A DNA stretch of 43,353 bases from DATKSS01 sp035468355 (GTDB taxonomy: Bacteria; Chloroflexota; Dormibacteria; Dormibacterales; Dormibacteraceae), in contig DATITA010000111.1 in NCBI GenBank assembly GCA_035468355.1, positions 1 through 43,353 on the forward strand, written 5' to 3'. The notes below the pieces were generated by a model. The model did not search any database. It had not been told where the DNA came from and worked only from the letters and a program-made list of their open reading frames with translations. Positions 37,133 to 43,353 of this stretch are shown here, one piece after another; the first letter of the stretch is position 1; each line of letters opens with the position of its first letter. Both the position numbers and the translations under genes were made by a program.

Positions 37133-38038
37133 TTGAAGATCCACCTCGGGCTACCGTCGAGCCCGATCGGCGCGGTGGCCCTCACCGTCGGCAGCTTCGA
37201 CGGAGTCCACCTCGGTCATCTCGACGTTATCGGGCACACCGTCCACTCAGCCCGGGCGGCCGGCGCAGAGCCGGCACTCATCACGTTCGAGCCGCACCCA
37301 CGCTGCGTGCTCGACCCGGCCAACTGCCCACAATCGATCACCACCCTGCACGAGAAGCTCGAGCTGCTCGAGGCCGCCGGGATCGCGCACGCCATCGTCC
37401 TTCGGTTTGACCGCGAGCTCGCCTCATGGTCGCCCCACGAGTTCGTCGAGCGCCTTTCCACAACCATGGACATCCGACGCTGGGTGATCGGCTTCGACTT
37501 CGCCTTCGGCCGTGGGCGCACGGGGAGCGCCGAGTGGCTCCGCGCCAACGGGCACGACGTCGAGGTCGTCCCGCCGCTCCTGGTCGCGGGCCACGAGCTG
37601 CACAGCTCCGAGATCCGGCGGCTGGTCACGACCGGCGATGTCGCGGCAGCCACCCGCCTGCTCGGCCGCGAATACGCCATGACCGGGCCGGTGGAGGCCG
37701 GCGAGCGCGTCGGACGGCAGCTGGGCTTTCCCACCGCGAACATCGGGATCGAGCCCAACAAGCTCGTGCCGGCGCTGGGGGCATACGCAGGGCGGGCAAC
37801 CGCGCCCGACGGCGAGTTCACCGCTGCGCTGTCCGTCGGGTACCGTCCGACCTTCGGCGGCACGCAGCTCCGCGTCGAGGCGTTCCTGCTCGACTTCGAA
37901 GGCGACCTCTACCAGCACCGCCTGGTGCTTCGTTTCGTCCGCTACCTACACCCGGACATCAAGTTCCCGAGCCCCGCTGAGCTCGTCGTGCAGTTGAAGA
38001 AGGACGTCGAGGACACCCGGAGGATCGCGGCGCCGTGA
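37133..38038 (+). CDS. ribF: Bifunctional riboflavin kinase/FAD synthetase
   Basis: RibF, 301 residues, makes FMN then FAD. The N-terminal nucleotidyltransferase domain has GSFDGVHLGH at residues 20-29, ITFEPHPRCVLDP and VIGFDFAFGRGRTGS. The C-terminal kinase domain has GPVEAGERVGRQLGFPTANI and PALGAYAGRA. The TTG start is 1 base after the truB stop. ribF ends the conserved run; rpsO would usually come next but four other genes intervene. Confidence 0.95.
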   Translation: MKIHLGLPSSPIGAVALTVGSFDGVHLGHLDVIGHTVHSARAAGAEPALITFEPHPRCVLDPANCPQSITTLHEKLELLEAAGIAHAIVLRFDRELASWSPHEFVERLSTTMDIRRWVIGFDFAFGRGRTGSAEWLRANGHDVEVVPPLLVAGHELHSSEIRRLVTTGDVAAATRLLGREYAMTGPVEAGERVGRQLGFPTANIGIEPNKLVPALGAYAGRATAPDGEFTAALSVGYRPTFGGTQLRVEAFLLDFEGDLYQHRLVLRFVRYLHPDIKFPSPAELVVQLKKDVEDTRRIAAP

Positions 38039-39162
38039 AGGTCGTGGTCGTCGGTGGCGGAATCGCCGGCTACTGCGCAGCGCTTGCGGCGCGGCGCGAC
38101 GGGGCGGAGGTCACGCTGATCGCCCGGGCTCCCGGCGCGACCGCGCTCTATGCCGGCGGGATGGAGATCGTCGACGATCTCGATTCGATCCTCGGGTCGC
38201 AGCCACACCACCCGATCACCCGCCTCGGCCTGGACGCCGTCCGCCTCGCGACTGAGCTCGACGGGGCGATCCAGGCGCTGCGGCTGGCGCTTGAGAAAGA
38301 AGGTCTGAAGTTCGAGGGCGGCTGGCGCGCACGCGGGCTTTATGCGGACATCCACGGGCTCGCGCGCCCCGCCAATCTGGTTCCGGCCACGGTCGCGCCC
38401 GGCGAGCTTCGCGCGCTGAGCGGGCACCGGGTGGCGGTCATCGGGGTCTCCCAGGTGGGCGACTACGACGCCGCCTCAACGGCCCAGGCGTTGAAGGAGT
38501 TGCACGGGATCGACGCCTTCGCCGAGGAGTTGAGCATCGCCGATCTACCCGTCGGCGCATCGCTCACCGATCTCTACGGGCGCCGAGCCCCTTCGTCGGC
38601 GAAACCGAAGGCGGCCTCGATCGCATACCCGCCGGGATTCACCAACCTTCCCGACAACGGTTTCGAGCTGCTCGCTTCCCCGCCGTCGCCTCACGGATGG
38701 CGCCTCCAGCAGGCGATCGCGCTCGGTACGGTGAAGGCCGAGGTTAACGGCTTCGAGACGGCCGGGGACCGCATCGTGGCGGCGCGAGCAGGCGATCGCT
38801 CGTTCCGTGCCGACTCCTTTGTCCTCGCCACCGGTGGGCGCATCGGAGGCGGCCTTGAAGGCGGCCGTCAGACCAGCGAGCCCTTGCTCGGCCTCGGGGT
38901 CTTCCACGACGGCCGGCCGGTCCGCACCCTGGGCACCCGTTTCCAGCACCTGCAGTACCTGGACCCTGGAGAAGAGCTGCGATCGGGCGTGGCCACCGAC
39001 AAGGGGCTTCATCCGCTCGACGACGAGGGAGTCGCACCCTACTCGAATCTCTTCGCGGCGGGCGCGGTGCTCGGTGGATACGACTACAGCGGCCCCTGCG
39101 GATTCGGCGTGCCGATCCTCACGGGCTGGCTGGCCGGCCGGTTCGCGGCCAGGAAACCTTGA
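38035..39162 (+). CDS. GlpB-like FAD-dependent glycerol-3-phosphate dehydrogenase subunit
   Basis: A 375-residue flavoprotein with an N-terminal Rossmann dinucleotide motif GGGIAG at 7-12 and resemblance to subunit B of anaerobic glycerol-3-phosphate dehydrogenase (GlpB): YAGGMEIVDDLDS, VLATGGRIGGGLEGGR and a C-terminal NLFAAGAVLGGYDYSGPCGFGVPI. GlpA and GlpC are not adjacent, so the substrate is inferred, not shown. The GTG start overlaps the ribF stop (GTGA), and its own stop overlaps the next gene. Confidence 0.7.
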   Translation: MKVVVVGGGIAGYCAALAARRDGAEVTLIARAPGATALYAGGMEIVDDLDSILGSQPHHPITRLGLDAVRLATELDGAIQALRLALEKEGLKFEGGWRARGLYADIHGLARPANLVPATVAPGELRALSGHRVAVIGVSQVGDYDAASTAQALKELHGIDAFAEELSIADLPVGASLTDLYGRRAPSSAKPKAASIAYPPGFTNLPDNGFELLASPPSPHGWRLQQAIALGTVKAEVNGFETAGDRIVAARAGDRSFRADSFVLATGGRIGGGLEGGRQTSEPLLGLGVFHDGRPVRTLGTRFQHLQYLDPGEELRSGVATDKGLHPLDDEGVAPYSNLFAAGAVLGGYDYSGPCGFGVPILTGWLAGRFAARKP

Positions 39163-40520
39163 GGGCCGCGCTCGAGGCGATCGTGGGGCGGGCCGCCGTC
39201 GACGAGCGCGAGGTGCGCGACCTGTGGCCGCTGGCGATCATGGATCGGCGCGCGGGCAGCGCCCCGCCTCGCGCGATCGTGGTGCGCCCTTCCGGGCGTG
39301 AACAGGTGACGGCGGTGCTGCGCTGGGCGGCCGCCAACGACGTCAGGGTCACGCCTTTGGGCGGTGGAAGCGGAGTCTGCGGCGCCCTGTCGCCCGACCC
39401 GGCTGAGATCGTGCTCGACATGGGCGCGTTCGACAGGATCCTCGAGGTCGACGAGGTCAACCTGACCTGCCGGTGCGAGGCGGGGGTGAACGGGCTGGTG
39501 CTCGAGCAGCACCTCAACCGGCTCGGACTGACGTTGGGCCACTACCCGAGCTCTCTCCCCGGGACCACGGTCGGGGGCCTGGTCTCCACGCGGTCGTCGG
39601 GGCAGGAGTCGAGCCGCTACGGGAGCATCGAGGACATGGTGCTCAGCCTGGCCGCCGTCCTCCCCGACGGGACGTTTGCGGCGCCGCGCCCGGGCCCGCG
39701 CTCGGCAGTCGGTCCAGCCCTGCACGAGCTGTGGATCGGGGCCGAGGGCGGGCTGGGGGTCGTGATCGGCGCCGTGCTTCGCGTCCATCGCCTGCCGCCT
39801 GCGACCGTCGGCGCGGGATACGCGTTTGCAGACCTCGCGGCCGGCCTCACCTGCATGCGCGAGGTGATGCAATCGGGAATCCGGCCGCTGGTCATGCGCC
39901 TGTACGACGCCGAGGACAGCGCCTTCAACGGTTTCGACCTGGCGGAGGGTGGTTGCGCGCTGGTCGTCGCCACCGCGGGCCTGGCGGAAACAGCGCAGTC
40001 GGAGGCTGCGGCGGTCAAGCGATTGGCCGGCTCGGCCACCGAGCTCGGACCCGGCCCTTGGGAACGCTGGCAGCGCCACCGGTTCGACCTGTCGGCCGAG
40101 CGGCTCAAGACGTTCCTGGAGCCTGCCGGCTCCTACCTGGACACGATTGAGTTGGCGGCGCTGTGGACAACGCTTCCCGAGCTCCACGCGAGGGTCAAAT
40201 CCGCAATAGCGGTCGGCGGGCTGGCGTTATGCCATTTCAGTCATGCCTACGAGCAGGGTTGCTGCGCCTATTTCACCTTCGGCGGATCTGCGGACAGCGA
40301 ACAAGATGCCCGCGCCGCCTACGGGCGGGCCTGGGAAGGCGCGATGAGCGCGGCCCTCGAACTTGGTGCGACCATCAGTCACCACCATGGCGTGGGCCAG
40401 GTGCGGGCGCGCTGGGTCGCCGATGAGATGGGAGGCTGGATGAAAGTGTGGCGAGCGGTCAAAGACGGACTCGACCCCAAGGGGATCATGAACCCCAGGG
40501 CCATGGGAGGCTCGAGATAG
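39159..40520 (+). CDS. FAD-linked oxidase resembling alkyldihydroxyacetonephosphate synthase
   Basis: A 453-residue VAO/PCMH-family flavoprotein. The FAD P-loop PLGGGSGVCG is at 66-75, with DMGAFDRILEVDEVNLTCRCEAG and GTTVGGLVSTRSSGQESSRYGS, and the C-terminal GATISHHHGVGQVR (HHH at 408-410). The HHHG-G-x-x-R signature is typical of alkyl-DHAP synthase (ether lipid synthesis); glycolate oxidase/D-lactate dehydrogenase relatives lack the triple His. The TTG start is in a TTGA overlap with the GlpB-like gene. It ends in an ATAG overlap with the lipid kinase. Confidence 0.78.
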   Translation: MRAALEAIVGRAAVDEREVRDLWPLAIMDRRAGSAPPRAIVVRPSGREQVTAVLRWAAANDVRVTPLGGGSGVCGALSPDPAEIVLDMGAFDRILEVDEVNLTCRCEAGVNGLVLEQHLNRLGLTLGHYPSSLPGTTVGGLVSTRSSGQESSRYGSIEDMVLSLAAVLPDGTFAAPRPGPRSAVGPALHELWIGAEGGLGVVIGAVLRVHRLPPATVGAGYAFADLAAGLTCMREVMQSGIRPLVMRLYDAEDSAFNGFDLAEGGCALVVATAGLAETAQSEAAAVKRLAGSATELGPGPWERWQRHRFDLSAERLKTFLEPAGSYLDTIELAALWTTLPELHARVKSAIAVGGLALCHFSHAYEQGCCAYFTFGGSADSEQDARAAYGRAWEGAMSAALELGATISHHHGVGQVRARWVADEMGGWMKVWRAVKDGLDPKGIMNPRAMGGSR

Positions 40521-41461
40521 GCGGTCAGACCGGCGCCCCGGTCCTCTTCATCGTCAACCCGGCGTCCGGGGCCGGGAAGGCCGCGCGCGAATGGGCCGGG
40601 ATCGAGGGGTGGCTGCCTTCGACCGGCATCCCTTTCGAGTCCGCGTTTACCACTCGACCGCACGAGGCCACCGAGATCGCCGAGAGGGCGGTGCGGCAGT
40701 CCAGGCCGGTCGTGGTCGCGGTCGGCGGTGATGGCACGCTGAACGAGGTCGTCAACGGCTTCTTCCACAACGGCGCCCCGATCCCGACGACGAGCAAGTT
40801 GGCGATGGTCCCCCTGGGCACCGGAGGGGATTTCCGGCGCACGCTTCGAATCCCCCTAGACGTCAAGGCCGCCGTGCAGGTGATCAGCGGTGGGCTCGTC
40901 CGGCGACTGGATGCGGGGTGCGTGACCTACCAGGCCGAAGACGGCACGACGCAGGTGCGGCATTTCATCAACATCGCGGATGCGGGATACGGGGGCGAGG
41001 TCGTCCACCGCGTCAACAGCGGCAAGAAGCGGCTGGGCAGCGTGACCTTCACCTTGACGGCGCTGATGGCCCTCCTCGCCTACAAGAACAAGCCGATGAC
41101 GGTGGTCATCGACGGCAACACCCGTGAGCTGGCCAAGGCGCAGCAGGTCGTGATCGCCAACTGTCAGTACTTCGGCGGGGGCATGAAGATGGCGCCAACC
41201 GCCTCGCCGACCGACGGTGTGTTCGACGTGATCCTGGTCGCCAACGCAGGCAAGGTCGAGACGATTCGAGGCATGAGCGACATCCGCAGCGGCAAGCACC
41301 TCGATCAGCGCAACCCGAACATCGAGCTGCTTTACGGCAAGCGGGTCTCAGTCACCTCGCCCGAGAAGGTCCGCATCGACATGGACGGGGAGCAGCCAGG
41401 CTTCCTGCCTGCGCTTTTCGAGATCCAGCCTGGAGCGATCGAGTTCATAACGCCTCGATAA
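40517..41461 (+). CDS. Diacylglycerol/lipid kinase (YegS/LCB5 family), ATA start
   Basis: A lipid kinase of 314 residues. The N-terminus VLFIVNPASGAGKA (about 9-22) and the nucleotide-binding GGDGTLNEVVNG (70-81) define the DAGK catalytic family. APTASPTDGVFDVILV and the C-terminal VRIDMDGEQPGF complete the fold. ATA at 40517 follows GGGAGG (40505-40510) by 6 nt and overlaps the preceding TAG as ATAG, giving MGGQTGAPVLFIVNP. The alternative GTG 40448 would add 23 residues translated from the conserved end of the oxidase gene, which is unlikely. Confidence 0.86.
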   Translation: MGGQTGAPVLFIVNPASGAGKAAREWAGIEGWLPSTGIPFESAFTTRPHEATEIAERAVRQSRPVVVAVGGDGTLNEVVNGFFHNGAPIPTTSKLAMVPLGTGGDFRRTLRIPLDVKAAVQVISGGLVRRLDAGCVTYQAEDGTTQVRHFINIADAGYGGEVVHRVNSGKKRLGSVTFTLTALMALLAYKNKPMTVVIDGNTRELAKAQQVVIANCQYFGGGMKMAPTASPTDGVFDVILVANAGKVETIRGMSDIRSGKHLDQRNPNIELLYGKRVSVTSPEKVRIDMDGEQPGFLPALFEIQPGAIEFITPR

Positions 41462-41462
41462 T
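41457..41462 (+). promoter_or_regulatory. Candidate -10 element (GATAAT) for the gamma-glutamyltransferase-like gene
   Basis: GATAAT overlaps the stop of the lipid kinase and ends 6 nt before ATG 41469, placing the expected transcription start on the A of the start codon. No Shine-Dalgarno is visible. Part of the match is forced by the TAA stop. Confidence 0.35.
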
Positions 41463-41468
41463 CAAGCG

Positions 41469-42971
41469 ATGACCAAAGGCGTCATCGCGACTCCTCATCA
41501 CCTCGCGAGCGAGGTCGGGGCGAGCGTGCTGCGCGACGGCGGCAATGCCATCGACGCCGTGATCGCCGCCGACGCGGTGCTGTGCGTCGTCTACCCGAGC
41601 ATGACGTCGGTAGCGGGCGACCTGATGGCGATGGTGTGGCCGGCCGGCGCCGCGGGCCCCGTCGGCCTGATCGGCGCTGGACGCTCGGGCGAGCTTGCGA
41701 CCATCGAGGCCGTCCGCTCCCGAGGTCACGCGGAGATGCCGGCGCGCGGAGTGCTCACCGTCACGGTGCCTGGAACGGTCGAGGCGTGGGGAAGACTTTT
41801 GGAGCGGTACGGGACGTTCGGTTTCGGCGCGGTCCTCGAGCCCGCGGCCGCGCTGGCGCGCGACGGCTACGTGATCACGCCGCAGCTGTCTCACTTCCTG
41901 ATGGACGCGGCCGCGCTCCTGGGACGCGAGCCGGCAGCCCAGGCGCTTTATCCGCCGATGGAGGCGGGGATGCTCCTGCGCAACCCCGACCTCGCATCGG
42001 TGCTGCAGTCCATCGGCCGGGGCGGAGTGGGCGACTTCTACCGAGGCGAGGTCGCGGCGGCGATCGCCGGGGCCATCAAGCGGCGCGACGGGCTGGTCAC
42101 CGGCCAGGATCTTGCATCCCACCGCTCCCAATGGGTGGACCCTGTCGAGGTGGCGTATCGGGACGTGGTGGTTTACGAGCTCCCGCCGCCGACCCAGGGG
42201 CTGGCCGCTGCGGCCATGCTGGCGCGTTTGAACACTGTGCCGCCGGGGGGTCTGCGCCCGGGCGTCGACTTCATAGAGCCGTTCAAGCGTGCCCGCGACC
42301 CGGCTTACGCGCTGCGGGATCGATACATCACCGACCCCGATTTCTCAAGCGCGCCGTTCGCGCCCTTTCTCGACCCCGACCACGCTGCCTCTGAGAGAGC
42401 ACGTTCGCTGGACGGTGGCGACACCGTGTACATGTGCGCCGCCGACGAGCACGGCAACATCATTTCCCTGATCCAGAGCGTCGCGTTCGATTTCGGCTCC
42501 GGGATCGTCGCGGAGGGCACCGGCATGCTCCTGCAGAACCGCGGCAGCTACTTCAGCCTCGACCCCAAACACGTCAATCGGCTCGAGCCCAGGAAACGCA
42601 CCATGCACACGTTGATCCCGGCCATGGCTTCGAAAGACGGCCGGCCTTGGGCTGCCTTCGGCTCGATGGGCGGCGACGGCCAGCCACAGCTGCAGGCCCA
42701 GGTCCTGGTCAACCTCGTGGACCATGGGCTGGAGCCCGCCGAGGCGGTGGCGCGGCCCAGGATCCGCATCCTTGCCGACGGGGTGACGGTGTCGGTGGAG
42801 GCGGACTATCCGGGCGCTGGCGAGCTGTCGCATTCGAAGTGGAAGGTGGAGCTGATGCCGCCAAGGCATCACCTCTTCGGACACGCGCACTCGATCGTGA
42901 TCGACGGACCCGGGCGGTGGCGCGCAGGCGCCGACCCGCGCTCCGACGGGAGCGTGGAGTTCGCGCCCTGA
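41469..42971 (+). CDS. Gamma-glutamyltransferase family protein
   Basis: A 500-residue N-terminal-nucleophile hydrolase of the gamma-glutamyltransferase/glutathione hydrolase family. ASEVGASVLRDGGNAIDAVIAA is the classic N-terminal motif. The autoprocessing nucleophile is probably Thr319 in GGDTVYMCAADEHGN. GSMGGDGQPQLQAQVLVNLVDHG is the conserved small-subunit region. There is no signal peptide, unlike secreted GGTs, so it resembles cytosolic YwrD-type members whose substrates are uncertain. It is 7 nt after the lipid kinase and 40 nt before rpsO. Confidence 0.85.
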   Translation: MTKGVIATPHHLASEVGASVLRDGGNAIDAVIAADAVLCVVYPSMTSVAGDLMAMVWPAGAAGPVGLIGAGRSGELATIEAVRSRGHAEMPARGVLTVTVPGTVEAWGRLLERYGTFGFGAVLEPAAALARDGYVITPQLSHFLMDAAALLGREPAAQALYPPMEAGMLLRNPDLASVLQSIGRGGVGDFYRGEVAAAIAGAIKRRDGLVTGQDLASHRSQWVDPVEVAYRDVVVYELPPPTQGLAAAAMLARLNTVPPGGLRPGVDFIEPFKRARDPAYALRDRYITDPDFSSAPFAPFLDPDHAASERARSLDGGDTVYMCAADEHGNIISLIQSVAFDFGSGIVAEGTGMLLQNRGSYFSLDPKHVNRLEPRKRTMHTLIPAMASKDGRPWAAFGSMGGDGQPQLQAQVLVNLVDHGLEPAEAVARPRIRILADGVTVSVEADYPGAGELSHSKWKVELMPPRHHLFGHAHSIVIDGPGRWRAGADPRSDGSVEFAP

Positions 42972-42992
42972 CGGCCGATGCCGCGCCGCACG

Positions 42993-42998
42993 TATACT
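42993..42998 (+). promoter_or_regulatory. Candidate -10 element (TATACT) for rpsO
   Basis: TATACT ends 13 nt before the TTG start of rpsO. A short leader of about 6 nt is expected. CTGACG at 42968-42973 is a possible -35 with 19-nt spacing. Confidence 0.5.
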
Positions 42999-43011
42999 TC
43001 AAAGTCGAGTT

Positions 43012-43281
43012 TTGGCAGTAGAGACTGAAGTCAAAGGCAAGCTCATCGCGGAGCACAAACGCGCTGATAAGGACACGGGTTCACCCGAGGTCCAGATCGC
43101 GCTTTTCACCGCGCGCATCAGGGAGCTCACGGAGCACTTGAAGACGCATGCCAAGGACCATCACTCACGCCGCGGCCTGCTGCTCCTGGTGGGCAAACAG
43201 CGGCGACTGCTGAACTACCTGAGGGACACCGACATCGAGCGATATCGAGCGCTTGTCGCCAAGCTCGGGATCAGGAGATAG
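43012..43281 (+). CDS. rpsO: 30S ribosomal protein S15
   Basis: S15, 89 residues, binds 16S rRNA helices 20-22. The sequence contains HKRADKDTGSPEVQIALFTARI and HLKTHAKDHHSRRGLLLLVGKQRRLLNYL, both highly conserved. The start is TTG 43012 (MAVETEVKGK), with only a weak GAG upstream but a TATACT -10 candidate close by. pnp normally follows and would start just beyond or at the window end. Confidence 0.95.
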   Translation: MAVETEVKGKLIAEHKRADKDTGSPEVQIALFTARIRELTEHLKTHAKDHHSRRGLLLLVGKQRRLLNYLRDTDIERYRALVAKLGIRR

Positions 43282-43296
43282 TCCGACCAAGCGCCG

Positions 43297-43313
43297 GGCG
43301 CCCGCCGGGCGCC
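43297..43313 (+). terminator. Hairpin after rpsO (possible rpsO-pnp processing or terminator stem)
   Basis: GGCGCCC (43297-43303), loop GCC, GGGCGCC (43307-43313) form a perfect 7-bp GC stem 15 nt after the rpsO stop. No U-tract follows, so it may be a processing or partial termination stem, as in the rpsO-pnp gap of other bacteria. The 43314-43353 remainder has a GGGAGG (43327-43332) but no canonical start before the window ends. Confidence 0.45.
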
Positions 43314-43353
43314 CTCACGTGAACCCGGGAGGACCCCACGCTGGTAGCGCGGG

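Noticed and set aside
43282..43353. A tRNA or the start of pnp in the last 72 bases
   Set aside because: No cloverleaf can be drawn, and after the GGGAGG at 43327 there is no ATG, GTG or TTG with a recognisable PNPase start before the window ends.

Overview
The window is a 43 kb piece of a high-GC bacterial chromosome made almost entirely of conserved housekeeping genes packed into short-spaced operons. It carries no phage, transposase, CRISPR array, rRNA or tRNA that I can see. GC richness, heavy use of GTG and TTG starts, gene sets such as infC-rpmI-rplT-rRNA methyltransferase-pheST and yebC-ruvCAB-DUF2905-secDF, and promoters lying almost on the start codon suggest a Gram-positive-like or Terrabacteria lineage (Chloroflexota, Dormibacterota or a deep actinobacterial relative). 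That placement is inference; there is no marker such as 16S rRNA here.

Layout. 1-4690 (+): end of recN, a PIG-L deacetylase, scpA-scpB, an rRNA pseudouridine synthase, cmk and a PlsC acyltransferase. 4687-5997 (-): an AAA+ ATPase of unknown role. 6105-14142 (+): exonuclease-DinG helicase fusion, rsmI, metG, tatD, rsmA and an MFS transporter, converging with dedA (-). 14804-16567 (+): thrS. 16572-17726 (-): a beta-propeller-like lipoprotein. 17770-23824 (+): a leader with an intrinsic terminator, then infC-rpmI-rplT, an rRNA methyltransferase, pheS-pheT and a CvpA-like protein. 23829-28472 (+): tyrS, yebC, a 291-bp repeat insertion, ruvC-ruvA-ruvB and a DUF2905 protein. 28499-30998 (+): secD-secF. 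31038-38038 (+): rimP-nusA-ylxR-infB-rbfA-DHH phosphoesterase-truB-ribF. 38035-42971 (+): four genes set between ribF and rpsO (GlpB-like, alkyl-DHAP-synthase-like, lipid kinase, gamma-glutamyltransferase-like). 43012-43281 (+): rpsO and the start of what is probably the pnp leader.

Three things stand out. First, at least five genes (rluB, tatD, infC, the DHH phosphoesterase and the lipid kinase) lack any ATG, GTG or TTG that would keep their conserved N-terminus (or, for the kinase, give a natural one), yet have an in-frame ATC or ATA exactly where the family begins. Four of these sit behind strong Shine-Dalgarno sequences, and two use an ATAG overlap that mimics the usual ATGA/GTGA coupling. 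This suggests recurrent AUC/AUA initiation, of the kind known for IF3 autoregulation of infC. Second, genes at operon heads repeatedly have a -10-like hexamer ending only 6-13 nt before the start codon and no Shine-Dalgarno, which is the signature of leaderless or nearly leaderless mRNAs. Third, a 291-bp insertion after yebC contains two perfect 43-bp hairpin repeats and is bounded by 22-bp copies of the 3' end of yebC, so the yebC tail is duplicated in frame.
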